The notes: a model not told the origin generated them from the sequence alone. Shown: positions 12,001-21,976, numbered from the stretch's first letter. The stretch: 64,000 nt of DNA from Plumapathes pennacea (GCA_964036295.1 OZ038462.1:31830855-31894854); one strand, 5' to 3'. Program-made: numbers and translations.

Positions 12001-14682
12001 TTTAACTCGTGTGACGTTTGTTTCTTCTCTGGCTCGTAAAACATTTTAAATAATCTCCGAACGGAAAATAAACAAGAATCCCGCTTTCCGAAAACCCACT
12101 ACTGAGCGAGGGGATATCTGCGATTATCGTATTTCTAGTAATATATATATTTGATTGTGATCAGACCATATGAAATGGCTTCTTATGCCACCGTTTCCTT
12201 AGATCTATTACGAGGTAAACAAATGGTTATTAATTCTTAATTCAACAGATAAGCAGCTTTTAATTCGTGTGACGTTTGTTTCTTATTTGGTTCTTTTTTG
12301 TACTAATATACGTTTAATTTATATTTGATTGTGATCAGGCCACTTGAAGTGACTTGTTATCTCACCGTTTTCTTTAGATTTATTACGACCAGGAGAAGAA
12401 ACGCTGGATCGACACCAGCGAGGAAATAAATCAGGTAAAAAAAATATGAAATGGTTACTGCTAATTTTTAATTCGACAGATAAGTAGCTTTTAGCTCGTG
12501 CGACGTTTGTTTCTTCTCTGGTTCTTGTTTTAGATATTTTTAATTTATACTTGATTGTGATCAGACCACTTGAAGTGACTTACTGCCTCGACGTTCCATT
12601 CAGATCTATTATGATACAATTCAGCGTTGCTGTATTTGATCATGATAGATGCCGTGAAGGAAACGCAGTGGACACGCTAAGAAAAAAAAAAAAAACAAAA
12701 AAAAAACAAAAAAAAAAAAACAAAAAAAAACAAAAAAACAAAAAAAAAAATCCGTAAAATGAAACTGTTGAAACTTGTCAGTTCTTCTACGCAGTTCTCA
12801 AATTATAAATACTTTCCTATTCACCTCCCGGCGACTTCCGGTTTGAAACAAAATGGCGCCTGTTTTGCTGCTGTCACCGAAGCAGAATTGTTTCGGTAAA
12901 CGAGGCAGTTGTACCAGACAACACAAAAAAAGCTACAAAGTTGTTTTTAGCAGTGTTCACTGGTGAGCTTTTGTGCTTCATTTTGGTACTAAGACGCTGG
13001 TACGAGGTGTTTTGTTTTATACGAGTGTCCATTTACTCAAGCTTGCATGAAAAAGCTTAACGTTTTCAACTCAAAGATGAAACTTTTAATGCGTTTAATA
13101 ACTGCAAATCGCGCGTAATCCGTAAAATTGCCTCGACCTTTTACCTATGTTTAGTCGGAAAATAGGAGCCTGGCTATTAAACTTGTGTTGTATATACTAA
13201 AACAGTTATCATATTTCTAGTGTGTATTTGTGTATTTCTTTGTTGTTGTTGTTGTTGTTTTTTTCAGTTCGTTTCTTCTTTTCTCCACTTCTGTTTCGTA
13301 CTCTACCATAAAGCACATTCTTCTTTTCTTAATAGGTCAAAGCACCCCCACCCCCTCCCCCAACGGCCTTCCAGCTTAGGTCTGACATTCTCTCTCCGCC
13401 ACTCCCCTGGGCTGGAGTACGGAGTGCCTCAACTGAAGTGGATGGCGTCTCTCCTTCAAATTTCCCGAGAAATCGTCTAGCACACAAGGGAAGACTTGGT
13501 ATGCTGATCTGTTGGAATAGTCTGTCACTACTGCATTATTTCACTCAGACCATTTTCGTTGAGCATGCTATCTTGACAGCTTTAATAGTTATGGGAATAA
13601 CAGCTTTCCAATTTCGACAGCAAATAGTTTTCCCTTAGAGTTACACAGGTAGTCCTATATTTAACGTTATCTTACATTAGGACGTTGCGAAGTACTCACG
13701 ATGTCTTGTTGAACAAGGATAGGAGCTCAACACGTTTTATATTGAATTTTATATTGCGTCTTTCACGCATGATGTTAAGTCTTGTTTTTCTCTGGTGAAA
13801 CTTTAGTACTAGGACTCGTCCGACGTGCGCTCGGTGTACTTTTACACGGACTGTAGCGAAGTTGTCAGTCTATTCCCCATTTGTCCAAACGAGATAACGT
13901 CCCGATTATTATCCTCGCAGGGCTCAGTGGTGACAGTTTTTTTTATTATTTCTCTGTCCATTAGGTGCGAGAGCCAGGTATGTTGACGTGTTGAAAAGTG
14001 GCCCAGCTTCCCCGGCTGTTCCAGCGTCGTTGTTTCAAGTGCTGCCGGGCAATGTTCCGGTGAGTTGTATGAACTTTAAATACGGCATACACTATTTTAG
14101 TCAAGATCTTCATTCCTCAGCTTCTGTCTCTTTGTCCCGTTTACAATGGCATGCTAATCCGTATAAGATCCAGCCTATTTCTCTCTGTGTCGGCTTGGAA
14201 TAAACCGCGTGACGTGTCCATGAGGATAGATTACGCTTAACCCTTTCACTCCCAAGTGATCAACTTCAATTTTCTCTTTTCATTCTCCACCAGAGATATA
14301 TCATAAAGTATGGAGAATTTGGCATTTGATACCTTGCTCAAATGACAGCTGATTAAAACATAAATTCTCTTTTCACCACTCATACATTTTCTTATTTTAT
14401 GATTAGGATAATATGTATTTTGAGCTTGGGAGTTAATGGGTTAACACCATAAAAGATCAGTATTTAAGCTGGCGTTGCTAGCGTTTGTCCTTGGTCGGAG
14501 CGTTGAAAACCCTATATATATATATATATTTTTTTGTTTTTTTTTTTGTTTTTTTTTTTGTTTTTTTTTTTTTTGTTTCTTTGAGTGTGCTGGGCATTAT
14601 TCTCACATAAAACGCTGCTTGTTTCTTTCAGAGCGCAGCAGCGCAGCAGCCACAGATATTTGTGCCCCGTCAAGAAGACTGA
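1..14682 (+). CDS. SEC16: SEC16-like COPII scaffold, 3' part of gene (10 exons, 5' partial)
   Basis: SEC16 organises ER exit sites and scaffolds the COPII coat. Coding exons read in phase: <1-4908, 5328-5426, 5858-9353, 9584-9817, 10211-10278, 10734-10823, 12378-12434, 13336-13498, 13965-14059, 14632-14682 (stop TGA). The C-terminal exons give GWFSFL, then LPDDTNKT joined to IYYDQEKKRW, then KAPPPPPP, RARYVDVL and QIFVPRQED. Order and spacing match the C-terminal end of animal Sec16A (LPDD-NK-I-W-D, KAPPPPP, RARYVDVL, FVP). The conserved central domain must lie left of the window. The first and third exons are dominated by in-frame tandem repeats that I do not know from other SEC16 proteins. 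Exon 9584-9817 is the least certain. A frame-neutral extra exon or alternative splicing cannot be excluded. Family call rests on the C-terminus only. Confidence 0.82.
13..3747 (+). repeat. In-frame 249-bp (83-residue) tandem array, 15 near-identical units
   Basis: Fifteen units of exactly 249 bp start at 13, 262, 511 and so on to 3499, each beginning MKS[SP]VSK and ending SATNWL; bases 1-12 are the tail of one more unit, so the array continues left of the window. Each unit is hydrophilic and probably disordered, with three cysteines (STCDRDA, VICTA, GACPP). Variants are few: EGD or QKD after VSK, STT/SAT/MST, NLDD or ILDD. Their order shows higher-order duplication: the block at units 1-3 recurs at units 9-11 and 13-15. 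Near-identity indicates recent amplification or homogenisation. Confidence 0.95.
3748..4800 (+). repeat. Diverged longer repeat units at the 3' edge of the 83-residue array
   Basis: Units beginning at 3748 (127 residues) and 4129 (128 residues), and a last diverged one from 4513, share the opening and closing motifs of the 83-residue unit. They carry an extra central segment of about 44 residues including CDQHAIS, TDMPRLGHA and NGLPQ. The short unit matches the two flanks of the long one (CD...DARQ joined), so it reads as an internal-deletion form. The exon then continues in a unique segment (ALYHFEGMASLMF) to the GAG|GTGAGT donor at 4908. Confidence 0.8.
5821..7980 (+). repeat. 60-bp (20-residue) tandem array, 36 units
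   Basis: Thirty-six consecutive 60-bp units; unit zero (5821-5880) straddles the intron-exon boundary and 35 follow inside the exon. The coding unit is PFKSKDKCxGDPTxSQTVSV, with His or Asp after Cys and Gly or Ser after Thr. Rarer variants are Leu for Phe (units at 6061, 7141 and 7501) and one Phe for Ser. A Ser-Leu/Asp/Asp/Asp-type block recurs about three times, showing duplication of multi-unit blocks. The unit is a multiple of three with no stop in several frames, so long spurious ORFs exist on both strands. Confidence 0.96.
8070..8575 (+). repeat. Four diverged ~45-residue repeats at the 3' edge of the 20-residue array
   Basis: Four units of about 132-135 bp read as LPSC-L-TDKSNGGSP, then TPLVRxQ, then ADLVNMADSTSTDSQTV. 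Their ends resemble the two halves of the 20-residue unit (DKS-G and DxTxSQTV), with an extra central helix-like segment. Units between 7981 and 8070 are intermediate in form. The rest of the exon (to 9353) is non-repetitive, Ser/Thr/Lys-rich sequence with no domain I recognise. Confidence 0.75.
9160..10060 (+). repeat. Tandem duplication spanning an exon end and its intron
   Basis: The end of the long exon and its donor (about 9171-9560) recur at about 9675-10050: the coding string SLKQPTLT-SALSGIP, the FEPG|gtaagcc donor, and then the downstream intron including GGTAACCTGGTG and CGTCTTCTTATCGTT. A smaller repeat of about 90 bp (GAAGATTCCTTACCTGGTTC to ATATTTGAACCAGG) lies within the second copy (9593-9675 versus 9727-9817). 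This created the exon at 9584-9817, which is open in phase 1/1 with an acceptor TTTCAAG. Confidence 0.75.
10441..10516. repeat. (GTTTTT)n low-complexity tract
   Basis: A run of TTTTTG/TTTTGT units in the intron between the SEC16 exons ending 10278 and starting 10734. The same intron has a short (GTTT)n run near 10661-10682. Nothing else is recognisable there. Confidence 0.9.
11135..11799. mobile_element. PIF/Harbinger-type non-autonomous element in a dead SEC16 exon copy
   Basis: A 665-bp element is bounded by long terminal inverted repeats (over 100 bp, starting AGGCCGATTTTC and rich in CGGAGACGG) and by a TTA target duplication at 11132-11134 and 11800-11802. Removing the element and one TTA rejoins the exon copy ATCTATTA-CGATCAG, confirming the insertion site. 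TTA fits the TWA target of PIF/Harbinger. An internal minus-strand ORF resembles the N-terminus of a Harbinger transposase, which supports the class. Confidence 0.85.
11366..11668 (-). pseudogene. N-terminal fragment of a Harbinger-type transposase
   Basis: A 100-residue ORF with an acidic start, a poly-Arg stretch (KRRRRRREL) and KRFWVREMFLKRK...GQFENLIKEIRL. That layout is typical of the start of HARBI1-like transposases (RRR, then a WVRP-like motif, then a FxxLxxEx segment). It diverges after this and lacks the DDE catalytic core, so it is a remnant inside the element. Judged from memory of the family pattern, not from an alignment. Confidence 0.6.
12677..12752. repeat. A-rich (AAAAAC)n tract
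   Basis: Low-complexity A/C run directly after the last decayed exon copy, at the end of the duplication tract. Confidence 0.9.
14241..14440. mobile_element. 200-bp MITE with TTAA target duplication in the last SEC16 intron
   Basis: Imperfect terminal inverted repeats CCCTTTCACTCCCAAG and CTTGGGAGTTAATGGG are flanked on both sides by TTAA (14237-14240 and 14441-14444). There is no coding capacity. TTAA targets suggest a Kolobok or piggyBac-type source. Confidence 0.7.
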
Positions 14683-14908
14683 ACTTTTACCCTAAGGGAC
14701 ACTTTAAACTCGAGAACTTTTATATGCTTTGGTCCGTCATTTTTTGCTTCCCAATTTAAATATGGTTTGTACTTATGTCGTTAAGATTTGAGGGTAATAT
14801 ATTGGACACTGTATCAGTGCAGTTGATCAGTGATTGATGCATGAAATTTCGTGCGAATATGTACATTGTGACAGTTTGTAAATTCTGGAATGGTAATTGA
14901 GTACCACT

Positions 14909-14914
14909 GAATAA
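14909..14914 (+). terminator. Polyadenylation signal AATAAA of the SEC16 gene
   Basis: AATAAA lies about 230 bases after the stop codon at 14682 and is followed by T/G-rich sequence (TTTCTGCTACG, TTGTGTGTTTT). Confidence 0.55.
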
Positions 14915-16687
14915 AACCGCTATTTCGCTTTTTCTGCTACGTTTACTGTTGTGTGTTTTACATGACGGCTCTGGATAATTCGCGTACAGCTAAATAACAG
15001 GCTTTCTATTTGTACATAGATTTTCAGTTTAAGAAACCATGGATGCGTCGTCTTTTGGGACTATTCCATCTACTAATTCCGGTATAAATGTAGTTGACGT
15101 GCTGAAGGCCCGTGGAAACGAACGCAACATGTGCACTGAGTGCTTCATGCGACGGTAAGAGCAGCAATTGCGATGAATTTTTGCGTTTTCCATCGTCTGT
15201 TTTCATAGGGCGATGTTTTGCCAGCATGTTGCGTTCTTTTGCACTGGCCTTAAAGGACGAATGCAAGCCCAAAACGACTGTTGCTCATTTAAGGGTCTTT
15301 CTTGTAAAACGCATGTTTAATACAGAAGTGGGCTACAAACCACTCAAGCAAATCACTTCTCTTAGTCTCTCCGTGAACAACTTGACACGTTTTGGGAAAA
15401 AAAAAATGAACGGCGAGATTAGAAATTAGGCTTTTTTTCTTTTTTCTTTTTTTCGGAGGGAATTCGTTCAGTTTCTAGGCCTATATAGATTTAGGCTAAG
15501 TTAGGCTGAACTAATTCAGGATTAGGATAATCATGCTTATTCTAATTATTCTAACGCCTCCGTCTCGCTCTTTTGGGCGACCATAAGTAAGCCGCTTTCC
15601 TTATATGACACTTCTTTGTCAAAATCTCGTGACACCGCTCATATAGTAAGCACTATATACATCTTTCATGTTTACTGAAACGGTTAAAATTATTTTCCGG
15701 TTATATTTCTTTGTCTAAATAATACTTGAGAAATATCAACTCCACTCAAAAGCGGTAAACACCGCTAGAAGGAGAGTTTCGGAAACTGAGCGTTTTCTAT
15801 TGGTCGTCCCTTTGCAAGTGGTGTCGACGTCGAACACTAAAAGCTTTTGAATCCTTTTAACATTTTTTTTTTTAGCAATATATATACCGCAAACTGTAAT
15901 CAATGCTAAGACCCTTGCTACGTGCGAAAATTTTGTTCTGCGTAAAACCAGCAAAAGCTTTTGTATCCTTTTCGTTGTTTTTAGTAATATATACCGCAAA
16001 CTGTAATCAATGCTAAGACCTGCTACGTGCGAAAGTTTTGTTCGGCAGTCCCTTTGCTAAGGTATCCCCTTTAGTCAATTCCGGAAAACGACGTTTAATT
16101 ATTCACACGGCCCTAATGTGAGTCTTTGTAAAACGTGAGAGAGCAGCATTTGTTTCTAACACAACATTTCAGAAGATATGTTGAAAATGTTTATTCTGGA
16201 ATAAGAAGTCATATGATATGATGATTCAATGTCAATCCTTGTTGTATTTTTAATTTCTCTAAGTATACCGAGCAAGTGGCAGTTTGTCACGTCGCACTTA
16301 ATTCTGTTTGTTTATTATGAACGCTTTTGCCATCCCAAGTAGCTTTGTACAGCCAGGAAAAGAATACTAAACTCCTTTTGTGGGGTTTGAAATTTAGTAA
16401 AATACATTGTTATTTTCTAACAAGACGAAAAACGCACCGTTTCGGTTACAAATAGCAAACTGGTGTTCTTTTTTGTTATTGTAAATAAATGCAACTTAAA
16501 GCTGCTTCATTAGTAGTAATTGTCAAGCCCCTACTTCGACAAACATTTTTACTACATTTCTTTGACATGTTAATGACTCTTGAGTCTCACAATCTACGAG
16601 ATAAGCTACAAAATGAAGCATTGAATGGGATAAGGTCTCGGGTATTGGAAAGTCCAGGACAGTCAAAAAACCTTTTCGCCGTAAACG
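14915..16687. other. Spacer between SEC16 and the GPCR gene
   Basis: No convincing gene. ORFs here (15112-15429 and 15736-15999) show no recognisable domain. The spacer holds one tandem duplication of about 105-113 bp: the block from AAAAGCTTTTGAATCC near 15839 is repeated from AAAAGCTTTTGTATCC near 15952, including the string ACCGCAAACTGTAATCAATG. The promoter of the GPCR gene presumably lies at its right end. Confidence 0.6.
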
Positions 16688-17710
16688 ATGGATTGGAACC
16701 CTTCTCCACTTCCTTCTCGGTCACAAGTCCAAGTTATTGTCGAGGTTCTCATGTCAATCCTTATCATGATTTCGGCCATTTTCGGGAATTCCCTCGTGTG
16801 CCTGGCTGTCTACAGGACAAGACGATTGCGAACAATCCCTAATGCTTTCATTATCAATTTGGCCGTGACAGACCTACTCCTGGCCACTACAGTTCTACCA
16901 GTGCTCGTTCAAACGCAGATTACAGGTGTTTGGTCCTTGGGAGTTGCTTACTGTGAATTCCAGGCTTTTCAGAGTATCTACCTTTTCGCAGTTTCCCTTT
17001 TCACTCTCACTTTCATCAGTGTCAATCGCTACTTCAAAATCGTGAAAAGACAACTGTATGACACCGCATTTCACAAGAAATCCGTAATAATCATCGTTAT
17101 TGGTATTTGGAGTATGGCGTTCCTGTTGTGCATGGGTCCCTTCGTTGGGTGGGGTGGGTACACATTTAACGAACAAAAAGCACTCTGTTCCTCGGACGAT
17201 TCGAGTGACTCGTTTCGCACTACAGCAACTGTTGTCATAATAGCCAACATGGTTGCTATTCTGGCGTGCAATGTCTTGATATCGGTTTCGGTCAAGAAAC
17301 ACCGCCGGCAAATACAGCCAAGAGAAACGGTCCGCCAAGAAAGACACGAACCGAGCGGTTTTCACACATTGCAACAGAACCCTCAAGCGAACCGAAATAT
17401 TTCCACATTTTCAGCATCGGCTGACACTGGCGGCGACAACCAACGCGTCATGAGGGATCCTCGCGAGACGCGCGGGGAAGATGTACACATCGCGAGGACA
17501 ATCTCCTTGGTTGTTTTTCTACTCTTTTTGTCATGGTTACCAAACCTCCTTCTCGATAATCTCGTGTTAGCTGGGGTGCATGTTCCATATAAGGTGCGTA
17601 TGTTCGGAGTGTACGCGGTGTTTCTTGATTCAGTCATAAATCCCGTCATTTATGGCGTGAAAAACCGCGGCTTTCGGCAAGCTTTCAATAATATTTTGAG
17701 GTGTCGCTAA
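16688..17710 (+). CDS. Class A (rhodopsin-family) G protein-coupled receptor, single exon
   Basis: A 340-residue seven-helix plasma-membrane receptor. Class A landmarks are present: GNSLV in helix 1 (N34), LAVTD in helix 2 (D62), the disulfide pair C89 and C167, W141 in helix 4, SWLP in helix 6 (W283, P285) and NPVIY in helix 7 (318-322). The helix 3 motif is NRY (113-115) instead of DRY, as in melatonin receptors. The third intracellular loop (about 203-268) is long and polar, and the C-tail is very short (VKNRGFRQAFNNILRCR). There is no cleavable signal peptide; the N-terminus is about 17 residues. An intronless class A receptor fits the many orphan and melatonin-like receptors of anthozoans. 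The ligand cannot be read from the sequence. AATAAA at 18191-18196 could end the transcript. Confidence 0.88.
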   Translation: MDWNPSPLPSRSQVQVIVEVLMSILIMISAIFGNSLVCLAVYRTRRLRTIPNAFIINLAVTDLLLATTVLPVLVQTQITGVWSLGVAYCEFQAFQSIYLFAVSLFTLTFISVNRYFKIVKRQLYDTAFHKKSVIIIVIGIWSMAFLLCMGPFVGWGGYTFNEQKALCSSDDSSDSFRTTATVVIIANMVAILACNVLISVSVKKHRRQIQPRETVRQERHEPSGFHTLQQNPQANRNISTFSASADTGGDNQRVMRDPRETRGEDVHIARTISLVVFLLFLSWLPNLLLDNLVLAGVHVPYKVRMFGVYAVFLDSVINPVIYGVKNRGFRQAFNNILRCR

Positions 17711-18239
17711 ATTGTAATTCACACAAACTGCACAAACTATAGAATTTTGTAGATTTTACAGCATGTTTGACCATAATAACGGTAAACAAAAACGATTACA
17801 ATCAGCAGCGGAGTGCTAACTTTTTGGCCTGCACTCTTCAGAGTTTTTGGCGCTAAATCTTAACCCAAGCAAGAACTGCTTCTACCTTTAGTTGTTTTGA
17901 TTCAAAATAATTGCACTCTTAACAGCACATGTCGTGAGCGATGTACCTAATTACTTGATAAGTTCTTTCTCTCATTTTTCGCAAGTGGCGTTAGCCAGTT
18001 AGTACGGGCTGACTAAGACTTTTTTGCAAAATTAGAATATATTAATGTAGTACAATTATTAAGTAGTACTGTTTCAGAGTTTTAGTGGGTCAATGTTTCA
18101 GTACCTGGGGTTTAGTAAATTTGATTTTTAGTATTTTAATGTTTTCTAGGATATGTTAGCTTTATCAGCTATACTGTAAATCCAAATTTAAATAAAGTTC
18201 ACGTATTGTGTGTATGTATGCATATAGTATATATATATT

Positions 18240-18447
18240 TATTATATACATACTGAGACATACTCACGAAAAAGCCATATCGTAAAATTTCGTACGCAAA
18301 TGAGTTCTAGCCAATGAGAGGCCGCGAACGACGCTTTTCACACGTGAAAAAAATCGTTCATCCAATCACAAGCTGCGAACGACGCTTTTTCACTACTTTT
18401 AAAGGGTTTCCCGGTCCCATCATAAATGTCTCAGTATGTATATAATA
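18240..18447. mobile_element. Short inverted-repeat element (MITE-like)
   Basis: Ends share a 22-bp inverted repeat, TATTATATACATACTGAGAC and its complement. The interior contains a near-duplicate pair (CGAACGACGCTTTT twice). No coding capacity. Confidence 0.65.
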
Positions 18448-18459
18448 AACAGAAAACAT

Positions 18460-18595
18460 CATGGAAAGTGCTTTGTACAGTTTTTATTCACTCGTTGTTT
18501 CGTATCATAAAACTCACTCGCTCGCAAAGCCTCGCTCGTTCGTTTTATGATACTTCACAACTCGTGAATAAAAACCGTACGCGCGCACTTTCCAT
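18460..18595. repeat. 136-bp imperfect palindrome
   Basis: CATGGAAAGTGC, TTTTTATTCACTCG and TATCATAAAAC on the left arm pair with GTTTTATGATA, CTCGTGAATAAAAA and GCACTTTCCATG on the right arm around a CTCGCTCG-rich loop. It lies between two other hairpin elements. Confidence 0.7.
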
Positions 18596-18610
18596 GAAGT
18601 AATCTCTATT

Positions 18611-18924
18611 TATTATATAGACACGAGTGTTTTACTGGAAAATATACCGTGCGTAAAATCCATACGAAACTACATCCGGGACCCGAGTGGCGTATTTTCC
18701 ATATCCCCACTAGTGAGGATATCGTTGGAATCATTTCTCGCTTTTGCACGGTTGTTTGTGCAATTTCTCGTAAAACACTCGTGTCTAATATAACTAATAT
18801 AATAAAAAGAAAATTACACGGCGGCTTGAAGATATGGATTTTATTTTCTCGTGTTAAAAACAATATTTTACCACTCGAAAATAAAATTCATATCTTCGCG
18901 CCGCCGTGTAATATCCTCTATATA
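18611..18924 (+). mobile_element. Double-hairpin repeat, copy A
   Basis: About 310 bp made of two adjacent inverted repeats. The first is bounded by GACACGAGTGTTTTAC and GTAAAACACTCGTGTC. The second is bounded by TTACACGGCGGCTTGAAGAT and ATCTTCGCGCCGCCGTGTAA. Two more copies occur at 39397 and 42602. No ORF is conserved among copies. Confidence 0.8.
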
Positions 18925-19049
18925 TACTATTCAATTATAAATATTTCCATGAAAACCAGTAATAAAGAATGAGAAAAACCGTTGTTTAGTATATAGGTTG
19001 GTTGTGATCGTCTGGGTTAGAGTAGTCTCCAGGGAGACTGTTGTTATGA

Positions 19050-19205
19050 CTTGACTCTGAAGAGGACTTCCACTCGAGTAGTCCAAACGTCAATCAACAA
19101 CAGTCTTTGGTTGAGATCCTCAGTGTTCTGAGTAGGCTCCAGGAAGACTGTTGTTGTTGACTGACGTTTCGACTCCCTGAGCGGAAGTCATCTTCAGAGT
19201 CAGTT
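19050..19205. ncRNA. Pair of hammerhead-like ribozyme motifs in opposite orientation
   Basis: On the plus strand, CTGAAGA, a GGACT/AGTCC stem and AAACGTC lie within 19050-19095. On the minus strand, CTGAAGA, a GACTTCC/GGGAGTC stem and GAAACGTC lie within 19155-19205, with a TGACT/AGTCA stem I. Both resemble the minimal hammerheads (core CUGANGA and GAAA, very short stem III) carried by Penelope-like elements. The plus-strand copy has C for G before AAA, so it should be inactive. The minus-strand copy keeps both core strings but has one unpaired base in stem II. Confidence 0.45.
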
Positions 19206-19940
19206 GAAAAGGATTTCGTCAGATGGTGGTATATATTTCTCTGGTCGTGGTTGCGTTTCGTTATTGGTCGGTTGATGTTCTGTTTTTCTCTCTCAAACAC
19301 TCTTCAGAAAGGAAGCCGCCGTTCCGTTCAGTTGCACACGTTTATTCGTATCGGCCCGACGGCACCCCAAACTCTATAGCTAGTAAGGAATGCACATCAT
19401 GTACGTTTTAGCGTCTGTTCAAGGCAGGCAAAATTAGTAGTTTTGTTGTAAGTCTTAATAGATAATAATGCTGAAAAGACTAGCAGATTAACAGCTGGAC
19501 TGAAGGGCAGTCTTACTCATGATGTCAATGCGTAGTGTTGGTTTCTCAATCTTTTGCTATAAATCTGGCTTTGTTCTAATAGGTTGCATCATTTCGCAAA
19601 ACTACAGTTCTATCCTCAGCCCCATGAGTAAAAACGAACTTTCCGTCCAGATGAGTCCTAAACTCTTGGTCCATAATCTGCTTTAAGAGTTGTTTAGTAT
19701 ACATATTATATACATAATAAACTCATGCAAACAGAAATTCAAGTGTTCTGCGTTGCCAATATGGATGTTTGCTTGGTGCAGGGATATAGTTAACATTGCT
19801 GTTTTGGGATTAGTAACTAGGTAATTAGGTAAAATATAGGGGCACTATAAATCTCACCAAGGAACTAACTGGATGCTCCCTAAGTACCAGTTCTCACCTT
19901 GCCCACAACTAAGTAGAAAATGTTATTTTCACAATGTATA

Positions 19941-21976
19941 TCAAAGGCCCTTGGGCTGATCTTTGTCAGTGTCACATACACTGCTGTGAGGTGTTTGGGA
20001 GCTCTTCATGAGACAGGCCTTCCTGTACGGTGGGTTAATAGGGGCTTGGGTTGGCGGCAGTGAAGAGTGCTCTCCAGAACTCAACAAGTATGTCTGGTCA
20101 GAATCATAAGCACTCAGGTCCCCACAAGCCAGAAAAGGAACTACAAACCGATTCACTCCTTCAAGACTGGAAAAAAAAAAAAAACAAACAAACAAAAAGA
20201 ATGAACAATAGAGAATAATTTTAGTAAACAACCAGATATTTTGGTAAATATCTACCACTCTTCACCTCCTCTTTAGCAAATAATATTGTTTTACATACAA
20301 ACCAGTGAGTACAAAGTGACAAAGAGCAGATTCTATTTTGATCACTAACTTGCATCATGGTGGTCTAGCCATTAAAGTTTTTACACACATTGTGGCTGTT
20401 CAGGTGGCCAAGTGGTTAGTAAAAGCAGTCTTTCTTCATGCTACAAACAATATAGCAGTTTCAAACTGCATGTGCCCTCAGGGCTGCATCAAGATATTCA
20501 ATTAGCATAGACTCTGTACAGGGGAGTCAATTCCACTCATTCCTATTGTTTCAGATGATACATTTGAGGGCCATAAGTTTATTAGTGTTATTGTCACAAC
20601 AGAGAATCTGCTAGACTCGTCCATCAGCCGGTACAGAGAACCAGTAGAAATATTTTTCCCACTACGGAGCCACCTGGAACCAGTACAACATATATGTGAA
20701 GCAAAATAATCGTTTCTTTTGCTGCAGTGGAACTGGCCATGAGATAATCTATTTTATCGAGTTTTTGACTGTTTTGGAGCATTTCTTCGTCAGAATGAGT
20801 AGAATATCCAGTGTGGGCTCCCTGTGGACAGGAGAGCCGTCAGAAGAAGAAATGTTGTACTTCAAATTTTCCGGTACAGAATATCGGCAGCCTCAATTTT
20901 TTTCTGGTATGGTACAATTTTTATCAGAGTGAAATACTGGCATATGCCGGTCTAGCGGAATCTCTGCACAATTACATGTATACATTTGTTACATAGTTAT
21001 TAATTATTATTATCATTAATTATCATTATTATTTTTATTATAATAATAACTGTATTATAAGTGTGGGCCATGTGCACAATGCAACACTGTTAATTGACCT
21101 GCGTCATTTATTACAAATCCAGCACTAACCTGTCAAAATTAGGACTCCTAGGTTGGTCCAACAATGGGTTGGCCATAGTTGGAATATACCCATCTGGAGG
21201 TGAGTAGTTTTGACAAACCACAAAAGCTTCAATGCTTGAATTCCGGCTGCTTCGTGGTTTACATATTGTGACAATCGGAAAGAAAACTTTAAGCTGGGCG
21301 TACAGAAGTGACACATCCTTCCCACGGAATATTTTGGCTACAAAATGACCCCCTCTCTTCAGGACATGTGTTGTAATATTTAAAGCTGATAAAAGCAGCT
21401 GTGCTTGAATATATTCATCAATGTCATGAAGTCCTGTCACATCTGGGGCTCCATCACACACTACCAGATCTGCCTTCTCACCTTGAAAATGACTAATTAT
21501 ATCAGTAGCAGTTGATACCTGTGTAGACAAAAAGAATCTTCATTCACATATGTGTATAGTTCTGGCATACTACGGTCGGTACTACGGTCGGTACTACGGT
21601 CAGGGAGGGGGGTACTCCCTTATATTTGCTATATTGGGACATTCCGCCCAATAGGGTATCATTTTCAGGGTCCTCTGTCTTAAACGGGGTATAGAATTTT
21701 ACATGTCATGTTTTGGGTTATCCCCCAAAGATCTCCTCCTCCTCTCCCCTCCTCAACCACAGAATTTCTTTGTATGCTCCAGTGGAAGCGTGTGCAATGC
21801 AGGCTAACATATATCTGTGTTGCGTAGTTTTTGGTTTGAACAAGGTCACAAATTAGAGCACTTTGTCTCAGACAGGATAGCAAAATTTACATCTGTTTGT
21901 CTTAAATAGGGTCAGGGTTTTGTAGTCATCAGAACCTCCCTTCCCAAATTTCTACTGAGTGACCATCGCTCCCCCC

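Larger units (their letters stand above)
11040..12700 (+). repeat. Tandem intron-exon duplication tract, about five copies with one live exon
   Basis: A unit consisting of TTTGATTGTGATCAGACCAC-like intron sequence, a CTCACCGTTT-TTTAG acceptor, a 57-bp exon, a donor and GATAAGCAGCTTTTA-type sequence occurs about five times. Only the copy with exon 12378-12434 (IYYDQEKKRWIDTSEEINQ) is intact. The copy starting 11127 resumes at 11803 after an element insertion and contains an in-frame TAA. The copy near 11990 has lost its exon. The copy at 12203-12214 keeps 12 bases. The copy near 12604 has decayed. This exon encodes the tryptophan-containing part of the SEC16 C-terminal motif. Confidence 0.85.

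Noticed and set aside
15112-15429. 105-codon ORF in the SEC16-GPCR spacer
   Set aside because: No domain, no start context or splice partner; overlaps an equally long minus-strand ORF.
20696-20996. 78- and 61-codon ORFs
   Set aside because: Lie inside the CAGAG-ended MITE; the second copy of the element does not keep the frame.
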